Below, one piece after another: positions 1 through 6,774 of a stretch of 15,137 nt of DNA. A model generated the notes under the pieces. The model had not been told where the DNA came from. It was given only the letters and a program-made list of their open reading frames with translations, and made no database searches. The position numbers and the translations under genes were made by a program. Position 1 is the stretch's first letter, and every line of letters begins with the position of its first letter. The DNA comes from PVC group bacterium. GTDB lineage: Bacteria > Verrucomicrobiota > Kiritimatiellia > SS1-B-03-39 > UBA6053. The stretch is from NCBI GenBank assembly GCA_003565815.1, contig PXAS01000393.1:1-15137 (forward strand), written 5' to 3'.

Positions 1-864
1 CCGGTGTTCCATCTCGCCAATGTTTGCGACGATGACTGCCAGAAAATCACCCATGTGATCCGCGGGGACGATCACGTGGAAAACACCTATCGCCATATTC
101 CGATGTTCATCACCCTGGGCGCGCCCGTCCCCGCCTACGGTCACCTGCCCATGATTGTCAATGAGCAGGGGAAACCGTATTCCAAGCGGGACGGCGACGC
201 TTTTGTTGGCGATTTCCGCGCCAAAGGCGTTTTGCCCGAGGCTTTGTTCAATTATCTGACCCTCTTGGGCTGGTCTCCGGGAGATGACCGGGAAAAAATG
301 AACCGCGACGAAATGATTTCCGCGTTCCGTCTGGAGCGGGTCCAACGCGCCCCCGCGCAAATGGACCTGCGCAAACTCGTGAACCTGAACGGGCAGTACC
401 TCCAGGAATTGCCGGAATCCATTTATCTGGCCGATGTCCGCGATTTGCTGGCCCGCACGGAGTGGGGCGCGGCCCTGGACGAAGAACGACTGGTGGACAT
501 TGCCCGTCTCATGCGCCCGCGCCTGCAAACCTATGAAGATGTGTTTGCCTGGCGGATGTTTGCGGACAACGATTTCGAGCGGGACCCCAAAGCCCTGAAG
601 CGCGGCCTGGGCAAAGCCTGGCAGCGGGACGCCTTGTCCCGCATGGCCGATCTCATGGCAGCGGGGAAAACCCTGGGCACCGCCCGGGAAGAGGTGGTGG
701 AGACTTTGGAACTTGACGACGGCAAACTCAACCAGCCCCTTCGGGTGGCGCTCACCGGACAGGCCGGCGGTCCGGAATTGTTGGAGGTCATCTCCCTTTT
801 GGATCCCGCCACCCTTGCCCCCCGCATTTCGAAAACCCTTTCGCTTTTGGACACTTCCGCATGA
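1..864 (+). CDS. gltX: Glutamyl-tRNA synthetase, 3' part (5' end outside window)
   Basis: Class I aminoacyl-tRNA synthetase that joins glutamate to tRNA-Glu in the cytosol. The reading frame is open from base 1, so the N-terminal part with the HIGH motif lies upstream; 287 residues are present. Visible family blocks are FHLANVCDDD, THVIRGDDHVENTYRHI and the ATP-binding KMSKS-type loop, here PYSKRDGD, followed by LPEALFNYLTLLGWSPGD, which is typical of bacterial GluRS. The rest is the helical anticodon-binding region. The loop has YSKRDG where LSKRHG is common. The stop overlaps the glnS start (ATGA), so the two are almost certainly co-transcribed. With a separate GlnRS next door, this enzyme is probably specific for tRNA-Glu, but that is inference. 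Confidence 0.95.
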   Translation, partial: PVFHLANVCDDDCQKITHVIRGDDHVENTYRHIPMFITLGAPVPAYGHLPMIVNEQGKPYSKRDGDAFVGDFRAKGVLPEALFNYLTLLGWSPGDDREKMNRDEMISAFRLERVQRAPAQMDLRKLVNLNGQYLQELPESIYLADVRDLLARTEWGAALDEERLVDIARLMRPRLQTYEDVFAWRMFADNDFERDPKALKRGLGKAWQRDALSRMADLMAAGKTLGTAREEVVETLELDDGKLNQPLRVALTGQAGGPELLEVISLLDPATLAPRISKTLSLLDTSA

Positions 865-2537
865 ACGATTCTCCTGAAAAACCCTCGCATTTTATTCGTG
901 AACTGATCGCCGCCGACCTGGCTTCGGGCAAACATGACCACATCCGCACCCGCTTTCCGCCGGAACCCAACGGCTATTTGCACATTGGACACGCCAAATC
1001 CATTTGCCTGAATTTCGGCGTGGCCGAGGATTTCGACGGCGTCTGCAATTTGCGCTATGACGACACCAACCCCGTCAAAGAAGACCAGGAATACGTGGAT
1101 GCCATTGCCCGCGATGTCAAATGGCTGGGTTTTGACTGGGACGGCGAGCCCAAATTCGCTTCCGATTATTTCGAGCAGATGTACGCCTTCGCCACCGAGC
1201 TGATCGAAAAAGGGCTGGCCTATGTCTGCACCTTGTCCCCCGAAGCATTCCGGGAATATCGGGGCGTGCCCACACGTCCGGGGACGCCAAGCCCCCATCG
1301 CGACCGTCCCGTGGAAGAAAACCTCGATTTGTTCCGCCGTATGAAAGCCGGCGAATTTGCCGACGGCACGTATGTGTTGCGGGCCAAGATCGACATGGAC
1401 AACCCCAACTTGCACCTCCGGGATCCGGCCATATACCGGATTCGCCACGCCAGCCATCACCGCACCGGCGACACATGGTGCCTGTACCCCATTTACGATT
1501 TCGCCCATTGTCTGGAAGATGCCATCGAGGGGGTGACACACTCGCTCTGTACCTTGGAATTCGAGGTGCATCGTCCCCTGTACAATTGGATTTTGGCCAA
1601 CGTGACCTTGCCGAAGCCCCTGCCGGAGCAAACCGAATTCGCCCGCCTGAACATCACCAACACCGTGATGAGCAAACGGAAGCTGCTGGAGCTGGTGCGC
1701 GAAGGACACGTCCAAGGTTGGGATGATCCCCGCATGCCCACGTTGGTGGGCATGCGCCGCCGGGGCTATCCGCCCGCCGCCATCCGGGCCTTTTGCGAAA
1801 AAGTGGGGGTGACGAAATTCAACGGCCTCACTGATTTTGCCCTCTTGGAATTCTGCGTGCGCGAGGAACTCAACCGCGTGGCCGAACGAAGAATGGCGGT
1901 GCTGGATCCGGTGAAAGTGGTGATTGAAAATTATCCCGAGGACGGGGAAGAATTTTTTGAAGCGGTGAACAACCCCGAAAATCCCGAAGCCGGAACCCGG
2001 CAAGTGCCCTTTTGCCGTGAACTCTACATTGACCGGGCCGATTTCATGGAAGATCCGCCCAAAAAATTCCGCCGTCTGGCGCCGGGACGGGAAGTTCGTT
2101 TGCGCTCCGCCTGTTACATCACCTGTCAGGACGTGATTAAAAACGACCGGGACGAAATCGAGGAAATTCGCTGTGTCTGGGACCCCGAGTCACGTGGGGG
2201 CGGCACACCGGATGGGCGTAAGGTCAAGGGGACCATTCACTGGGTGAGCGCCCGGCACGCGCTGTCCGCGGAAGTACGTCTCTACGACCGCCTGTTCACC
2301 GAGGCGCAGCCCGACGCGTTGGAAGGCAAGGACTTCCGCGAGTTCCTGAATCCCGACGCTCTGCAAGTGGTTCGCGCCATGCTGGAGCCGGGTTTGGCGG
2401 ATTTTCAACCGGAAGCGCCGGTGCAGTTTGAACGCATCGGGTACTTCACTCCCGATCCCGACAGTCGTCCGGGGGCGCCCGTCTGGAACCGAACCGCGAC
2501 CTTGCGGGATGGCTGGAAGGGACAAACGGCAAAATGA
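861..2537 (+). CDS. glnS: Glutaminyl-tRNA synthetase
   Basis: Class I synthetase that charges tRNA-Gln directly with glutamine, so the Glu-tRNA amidotransferase route is not needed for this tRNA. It has 558 residues, close to the roughly 555 of the E. coli enzyme. The signature PPEPNGYLHIGHAKSI is at about 33-48 (HIGH 41-44), LRYDDTNP at 64-71, and the KMSKS equivalent VMSKRK at 269-274. The C-terminal half is the two-barrel anticodon-binding region. PPEPNGYLHIGHA and TVMSKRKL separate GlnRS from GluRS. The ATG overlaps the gltX stop by 4 bp and has no clear Shine-Dalgarno sequence, so translation is probably coupled. GlnRS is patchy in bacteria and is usually explained by ancient transfer from eukaryotes. 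Confidence 0.97.
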   Translation: MNDSPEKPSHFIRELIAADLASGKHDHIRTRFPPEPNGYLHIGHAKSICLNFGVAEDFDGVCNLRYDDTNPVKEDQEYVDAIARDVKWLGFDWDGEPKFASDYFEQMYAFATELIEKGLAYVCTLSPEAFREYRGVPTRPGTPSPHRDRPVEENLDLFRRMKAGEFADGTYVLRAKIDMDNPNLHLRDPAIYRIRHASHHRTGDTWCLYPIYDFAHCLEDAIEGVTHSLCTLEFEVHRPLYNWILANVTLPKPLPEQTEFARLNITNTVMSKRKLLELVREGHVQGWDDPRMPTLVGMRRRGYPPAAIRAFCEKVGVTKFNGLTDFALLEFCVREELNRVAERRMAVLDPVKVVIENYPEDGEEFFEAVNNPENPEAGTRQVPFCRELYIDRADFMEDPPKKFRRLAPGREVRLRSACYITCQDVIKNDRDEIEEIRCVWDPESRGGGTPDGRKVKGTIHWVSARHALSAEVRLYDRLFTEAQPDALEGKDFREFLNPDALQVVRAMLEPGLADFQPEAPVQFERIGYFTPDPDSRPGAPVWNRTATLRDGWKGQTAK

Positions 2538-2542
2538 AATCC

Positions 2543-2556
2543 GAACGTCGAACGTC
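2543..2556. repeat. Two tandem copies of 7-bp unit GAACGTC
   Basis: GAACGTC occurs twice head to tail just after the glnS stop. It looks like a short remnant of a heptamer tandem repeat. I see nothing else definite in the rest of 2538-2670: no gene and no convincing terminator. Confidence 0.6.
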
Positions 2557-2670
2557 CATAACATTTTCGGTTGCGGATGAATCCTGCGTTGGGAAATTCA
2601 AATGATTCAAGGGACGGCATGGCCAGGAAATACCTGTCGCTTCCAGACGAGCCCTAATCCGCGCCGAGCA

Positions 2671-2698
2671 TTGCAATTTATTCATTCAAGATTAGATT
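2671..2698 (+). promoter_or_regulatory. Candidate sigma70-type promoter for the BamE-like gene
   Basis: TTGCAA (2671-2676) and TAGATT (2693-2698) are separated by 16 bp, each matching the consensus at four of six bases, in an AT-rich stretch. Transcription would start near 2705. That is downstream of the in-frame GTG at 2699 and upstream of the ATG at 2738, which supports the ATG as the start. Confidence 0.4.
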
Positions 2699-2737
2699 GT
2701 GAAGTTGATATTACACAAACCTAAACCGGATTTTGCC

Positions 2738-3556
2738 ATGAAACCCCGTTTCATTTTATTTGCGTTTTTGATCGTTCCCGCATGGGGGACGGCGGAAGGG
2801 CTGGATGAGCCCCAAACCTCCCGGCCCGGCGAGGTCGTGCGCGTGGGCGACGACGTGGAAGATGTTTTCAGGATTCTCGGGGAGCCGAATTCGCGCATGG
2901 AGACCGGGAAATCCGCCTGGTTTACCTATGACCGCGGAGAAGTGCGGCTCAAGAACGACCGGGTGGTGTTTGTGTCCCTGGTCAGTGAAGATGTGGCGGA
3001 GGCCCGGAAGCGGGCCGAAGCGGAGGCCCGGGCGGAACGCATCCGGGAAGGGGAGGCGTTGCGGAAAGCCATGCGCGAGGATCCCGGCACCGCATTGCGA
3101 AGTCCCCATGAAAGGCTGGCACTTTGGACGTGGTTTCAGGAGCGGTATCCCGAGGTCGATGTTCGTACCGAGTTGCATCTGGCCCGTTTGGAGGTGGCGC
3201 GCGAGGAAGAGCGCGTCGCGGAACGCCGGCGATTGGCGGAACTGGAGCGGCGGGTGCAAATTGCGGAGGCCCGGGCCCGCCAAGCGGAATTCGAGGCGCA
3301 ATTTCAAGGGCCGCTTTCCCCGGCTCCGATTGAGTACCGTACCCGAAGACATACCAGTCGCCGGAGCGGATATTCCGGGCCGGTGATTACCTTTCGTCCC
3401 TTCCCGGTAAGCGGCTCCCGGGGAGATCGGGTTCAGGGACACATTCGCGTACCGTCCCACACGTCCACCGAAATCGAAGAGCACCGCGGCGGAACCGGGT
3501 ATGTGCATGGACGCAGTCACGGACTGCGTCATGAACGCAGTGATTTCACCTGGTAA
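2738..3556 (+). CDS. Secreted BamE/SmpA-like protein with charged helical region
   Basis: Not a named family I can assign with certainty; 272 residues from the chosen ATG. Residues 1-19 form a signal peptide: MKPR, a hydrophobic run, then GTA before E20. I see no lipobox cysteine. Residues 30-82 have the pattern of the BamE/SmpA (OmlA) fold: VRVGDDVEDVFRILGEPNS, then WFTYDRGEVRLKNDRVVFV. Residues 85-115 and 145-190 are dense in Glu, Arg and Ala and are probably long helices or a coiled coil. The tail from about 200 is basic and low in complexity, and its last residues are encoded by a palindromic repeat. An in-frame GTG at 2699 would add 13 residues ahead of the signal peptide and is less likely. 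A periplasmic or envelope location is inferred. The gene ends 13 bp from the convergent kinase gene. Confidence 0.75.
   Translation: MKPRFILFAFLIVPAWGTAEGLDEPQTSRPGEVVRVGDDVEDVFRILGEPNSRMETGKSAWFTYDRGEVRLKNDRVVFVSLVSEDVAEARKRAEAEARAERIREGEALRKAMREDPGTALRSPHERLALWTWFQERYPEVDVRTELHLARLEVAREEERVAERRRLAELERRVQIAEARARQAEFEAQFQGPLSPAPIEYRTRRHTSRRSGYSGPVITFRPFPVSGSRGDRVQGHIRVPSHTSTEIEEHRGGTGYVHGRSHGLRHERSDFTW
3510..3530. repeat. Perfect 8-bp palindrome inside the 3' end of a CDS
   Basis: GACGCAGT (3510-3517) and its exact complement ACTGCGTC (3523-3530) flank the 5-base loop CACGG. A further partial arm, AACGCAGT, follows at 3534-3541. The element is translated as part of the His/Arg-rich tail (about residues 257-270) of the BamE-like protein. 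No T-tract follows on either strand, so it is a poor intrinsic terminator. It may be a REP-like dispersed palindrome. Confidence 0.65.
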
Positions 3557-3569
3557 GCTTGCGGTAGCG

Positions 3570-4793
3570 TTATCCCTGCACCTCGCCGCGCCGCAATCGG
3601 CACAGGCGGCTCATGTAGCCGGCCATCACCCGGGAGTAATCCACGTCCTTGCCCAGGGCAATGAGCTGTTTGTGAACAATGCGGAGGCCTTCTTGTTCCG
3701 TTTCGGCGGCAATCACGTTCGCGTAGCGCTTGTCGGGGTCGGGCTCCACGAATTTCGAGAGCACCCGCACGAATTCATTGTTTTCCCGCACGTAGGGGGG
3801 AAGCAATTCGTAGAGATGATTGGGCAGGTCCATTTTGAAATGGTATAAATCCTCTTCGGTCATGCTGCGGGCATCGACCAGCGGACTTCCCCGGAGAAGT
3901 TCCAGACCCACCATGCCGACGCCGTAAATGTCGGATTGCTCGGTGGCGGGTTCGCGGCGGTGGTTTTCGGGCGCCATGTAGAGGGGGCTGCCAAGGAGCA
4001 CCGACACTTTTTCACGCGGTTTCACGGCGCGGCCATAGTCGATGACCTTCACGTAGCCGAATTGATCCACCATCACGTTGGAGGGTTTCATGTCGCTGTG
4101 AATGAAACCGGCCTCGTGCAGGGCCTCCAGGCCTTTGAGCATCATGCGCATGAGGTAAATGGCCACGCCCGGTTGAATGGCAATGTGATCGCCGGAGATC
4201 CGAAAAATGCTTTCCCGCATGTGCGCCCATTCCTCCGCTTCCATCATGGCGCCCACTTGTTCCATGCGCTTTCCGGTGAGCAGGTAGCGCAAGTCCACGC
4301 CATTGATCAGTTCCATCTGCAGGTAGCCGATGCCATTGACCTCGTCATAGGTTTCCATGGAGACCAGGTTGGGGCTCCGCAGGCGTTGCATGACTGATAT
4401 TTGGCTGGCGATCCGCCCCATGTCGGTCCAGTACATCGCCGGCGTCGAATAGATCCCGGGGTCGAAAACCTTGATGGCGTGGCGGGTCAGGCAACCGCGG
4501 CCCCCTTGTCGGTTGGCCATGTACACAATGCCCTGGCGCCCGCGTCCGATTTCTTCGGCAAAACGGTAGCAAACGGGAAAATAAATGACTTGTTCGTTGA
4601 CGACTTGCTCGAAGTTTTCAATCAAACGTTCCCGCTCCCGCTGCACGCCATAGGGGATGACGCGGGTATATTGGTCGGTTTCTTTTCGTCCCGCCACCGT
4701 GAGGGTGGTTTCCCCGGTTTTGGGCGGCTCCACTTGGCTTTCCAGCAGGGTGCGGGTCTCGTCGGGGTCGTGAATATGTTCTTGATTATCCAT
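3570..4793 (-). CDS. Soluble Hanks-type serine/threonine protein kinase (DYG variant)
   Basis: Predicted cytosolic protein kinase of 407 residues with no membrane segment. Residues 1-75 are a polar N-terminal extension. The catalytic domain follows: glycine loop GRGRQG (83-88), the ATP-anchoring lysine in HAIK (K108), the catalytic loop HSDMKPSN (D234, K236, N239) where HRD is usual, DYG instead of DFG (252-254), and MAPE (273-276) with SDIYGVGMVGLELL after it. All key catalytic residues are present, so activity is expected. About 60 residues follow the kinase fold with no recognised domain. The ATG has a good AAGAGGG ribosome site that overlaps the rlmB stop. The 12-bp gap indicates an rlmB-kinase operon. 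Substrate unknown. Confidence 0.93.
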   Translation of the reverse strand: MDNQEHIHDPDETRTLLESQVEPPKTGETTLTVAGRKETDQYTRVIPYGVQRERERLIENFEQVVNEQVIYFPVCYRFAEEIGRGRQGIVYMANRQGGRGCLTRHAIKVFDPGIYSTPAMYWTDMGRIASQISVMQRLRSPNLVSMETYDEVNGIGYLQMELINGVDLRYLLTGKRMEQVGAMMEAEEWAHMRESIFRISGDHIAIQPGVAIYLMRMMLKGLEALHEAGFIHSDMKPSNVMVDQFGYVKVIDYGRAVKPREKVSVLLGSPLYMAPENHRREPATEQSDIYGVGMVGLELLRGSPLVDARSMTEEDLYHFKMDLPNHLYELLPPYVRENNEFVRVLSKFVEPDPDKRYANVIAAETEQEGLRIVHKQLIALGKDVDYSRVMAGYMSRLCRLRRGEVQG

Positions 4794-4805
4794 TTGTGAA
4801 CCCTC

Positions 4806-5543
4806 TTACCCTAAAACTTGAAAATGATAAAGCGCAATTCCCGCCGCAACCGAGGCGTTCAAACTGTTGACGTGTCCCTGTTGCGGAATTTTCGCCACGC
4901 AGTCGGCTTCATTGAGAATGAATTGCCCCACGCGTTTGTCCTCGCCGCCAATGACCAGGAGCAGGGGACGGTCCGACTGGGGCGGGATGTCGGAGAGGTC
5001 CATGCCCCCGGCCATATCCAATGCCACCACGCGGTATCCGCAGTCCTTGGCCCGTTTCACGTAACGGGTGCTGTTGGCGGCCCGCACCACCCGAAGGTGC
5101 TCGGAGGCGCCGGCGCTGGTTTTAACCACCGAAGGGTAAATTTCGGTCACGCCTCGCATGGGCAGCAAAATGGTGTCAAACCCGAACAAATCCGCGGAAC
5201 GGAGAATGGCGCCGGCGTTTCTGGGATCCTCGATGTTGTCCAGCAACAGGAGCCGGGGACGTTCAAACACGCCATCCTCCAAGGCATCGTACGGAAACGG
5301 GGAGGCGCGCAGGACCGCGCCCTGATGCTGTTTGGTTCCGCAAAGGTTGAACAGTTCCTGCTTGTGGGTTTTGCGCAGGGGAACCGACGCCGACGCGGCC
5401 GCGCGTTCCAGCGGCCCCAATCTACCCGCGGCGGCATTTTCATCCAGAAACAGTTCGTGACAAGACCGACGGCCCGCGCGCAGGGCCTCCAAAACTGGAT
5501 GCATGCCATAGAGATATTCAAATTCCGGAGGGGGGCTTTTCAT
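4806..5543 (-). CDS. rlmB: TrmH/SpoU-family 2'-O-methyltransferase, RlmB-like
   Basis: SAM-dependent RNA ribose 2'-O-methyltransferase of the SPOUT class, 245 residues as usual for RlmB, whose known target is G2251 of 23S rRNA. The N-terminal substrate-binding domain starts with the family block YLYGMHPVLEAL. The three knot motifs are NIEDPRNAGAILRSAD (103-118), VIGGEDKRVG (197-206) and IPQQGHVNSLNASVAAGIALY (219-239). Motif 2 is unusual: GGEDKRV stands where GSEGKGL or GAEGKGM is common, so another rRNA or tRNA target is possible. The start has no Shine-Dalgarno sequence (the bases just upstream are pyrimidine-rich), but the following block fits the usual N-terminus. It is divergent from hemH and followed by the kinase gene. 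Confidence 0.9.
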   Translation of the reverse strand: MKSPPPEFEYLYGMHPVLEALRAGRRSCHELFLDENAAAGRLGPLERAAASASVPLRKTHKQELFNLCGTKQHQGAVLRASPFPYDALEDGVFERPRLLLLDNIEDPRNAGAILRSADLFGFDTILLPMRGVTEIYPSVVKTSAGASEHLRVVRAANSTRYVKRAKDCGYRVVALDMAGGMDLSDIPPQSDRPLLLVIGGEDKRVGQFILNEADCVAKIPQQGHVNSLNASVAAGIALYHFQVLG

Positions 5544-5555
5544 GGGGAGGAGACA

Positions 5556-5583
5556 TTGACAAGAAGACGCGATATACTATGTT
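5556..5583 (+). promoter_or_regulatory. Candidate promoter for hemH
   Basis: A perfect -35 TTGACA (5556-5561) is followed after 16 bp by TATGTT (5578-5583), which matches the -10 at four of six bases. Transcription would start about 35 bases before the hemH ATG. It overlaps the candidate promoter for rlmB on the other strand. Confidence 0.5.
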
Positions 5584-5601
5584 GGGTCGGTTCGATTGCA
5601 A
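5574..5601 (-). promoter_or_regulatory. Candidate promoter for rlmB and the kinase
   Basis: On the minus strand, TTGCAA (5601-5596) and TAGTAT (5579-5574) are separated by 16 bp, each a four-of-six match. The leader would be about 24 bases. The -10 shares bases with the hemH -10, so the two promoters could interfere with each other. Confidence 0.4.
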
Positions 5602-5624
5602 TTCTTTTCGAGAGGTTTCCCCGA

Positions 5625-6662
5625 ATGCACTATGATGCTGTTTTTGTTGTTTCTTTTGGCGGCCCGGAGGGCATGGACGATGTGATGCCCTTTCTGGACA
5701 ATGTTCTGCGCGGCAAAGGCGTGCCCGATGCGAGAAAGCAGGAAGTGGCCCACCACTACGAATTGTTCGGCGGCGTGAGCCCCATCAATGCCCAAAACCG
5801 GGAATTGGTGGAGAAACTGAATGTCGGGCTTGCCGATGCCGGACTCGACATCCCGGTGCTTTTGGCCAACCGCAATACGCCGCCCTATATTCCCGATGTC
5901 ATGCGGGAGGCCCAAGCGCGGGGCTTCAAAAAAATTCTGGCCTATGTCACCAGTGGCTTCAGTTGCTATTCAGGATGCCGGCAATATCGCGAGAATTTGA
6001 TGGATGCCCGGGCCGAATTGGGGGAGGGGGCGCCGGAATTTGACAAGATTCGCGTGTTTTTCAATCATCCCCTGTTTATCGAAACGGTTTCGGACAAGGT
6101 TGCCGAGGCTTTGGCGCTTTTACCCGAAGACACCCGGGAAATGGCCCGGGTGGTCTTCACCGCGCACAGCATTCCCATGGCCATGGCGGAAACCTCCGCT
6201 TACACCCGGCAGTTGGGGGAGGCGGCCCGTTTGGTGGCGGAACGATTGGAACTTCCCCAATGGGATTTGGTGTACCAAAGCCGCAGCGGCCCGCCGTCCA
6301 TGCCCTGGCTGGAACCGGATATTTGTGATCATTTGGATGCCTTGAAGGCCGAAGGCGTTCCTTCGGTGGTGGTTTCCCCGCTTGGCTTCGTTTCCGACCA
6401 CATGGAGGTTTTATACGATCTCGATCTGGAGGCCCGGGACCATGCCGCCGGCTTGGGGCTGGACTACGTGCGGGCTTCCACCCCGGGAAATGATCCCAGA
6501 ATGATTGAAATGATCGTGGAACTGATCCGGGAGCGTGCCCTGGACCTGCCGGAACGCCGGACCATTGGGCGGATGCCGCCCAAGGAGGACGTCTGCCCCG
6601 AAAACTGTTGCCCGGCCATGAAACGACCCGCGCGAACCTCGAGCGGAATGCCAACCCCTTGA
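5625..6662 (+). CDS. hemH: Ferrochelatase, probably [2Fe-2S] type
   Basis: Inserts Fe(II) into the porphyrin ring in the last part of heme synthesis (into protoporphyrin, or into coproporphyrin if the organism uses that route). It has 345 residues. The family start VVSFGGPEG is at 8-16, and the metal-site histidine is in FTAHSIP (H181). YQSRSGPPSMPWLEPDI spans 217-233, and the conserved glutamate is in SPLGFVSDHMEVLYD (E261). YVTSGFSCYSGCRQYREN (107-124) and the C-terminal CPENCC (324-329) place cysteines as in actinobacterial-type enzymes that hold a [2Fe-2S] cluster. The reading frame is open far upstream, but the ATG at 5625 has GAGAGG nine bases before it and starts exactly at the family N-terminus. 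Confidence 0.95.
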   Translation: MHYDAVFVVSFGGPEGMDDVMPFLDNVLRGKGVPDARKQEVAHHYELFGGVSPINAQNRELVEKLNVGLADAGLDIPVLLANRNTPPYIPDVMREAQARGFKKILAYVTSGFSCYSGCRQYRENLMDARAELGEGAPEFDKIRVFFNHPLFIETVSDKVAEALALLPEDTREMARVVFTAHSIPMAMAETSAYTRQLGEAARLVAERLELPQWDLVYQSRSGPPSMPWLEPDICDHLDALKAEGVPSVVVSPLGFVSDHMEVLYDLDLEARDHAAGLGLDYVRASTPGNDPRMIEMIVELIRERALDLPERRTIGRMPPKEDVCPENCCPAMKRPARTSSGMPTP

Positions 6663-6680
6663 GCGGACTCTATGCGGGGT

Positions 6681-6705
6681 CGGTGATTCCGGGACCGTTT
6701 TTTTT
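6681..6705 (+). terminator. Weak candidate intrinsic terminator after hemH
   Basis: CGGT (6681-6684) can pair with ACCG (6694-6697), and eight T's follow at once (6698-6705). The stem is only 4 bp with a 9-base loop, so the call rests mainly on the T-tract and the position 19 bp after the hemH stop. Confidence 0.35.
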
Positions 6706-6774
6706 CGGGAAAAGGTGGGTTAAGGCTTTTCATTCCCCATTGCCTCATGTTAGCTTGGATGAAAATGTATCTGA

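Noticed and set aside
531..2003. Long open frame (490 codons) on the minus strand opposite gltX and glnS
   Set aside because: It is antisense to two certain genes, has no family pattern or ribosome site, and is explained by the codon use of the real genes.
4818..5624. Upstream extension of the hemH reading frame by 269 codons
   Set aside because: It runs antisense through rlmB. The ferrochelatase family start and a ribosome site fix the start at 5625.
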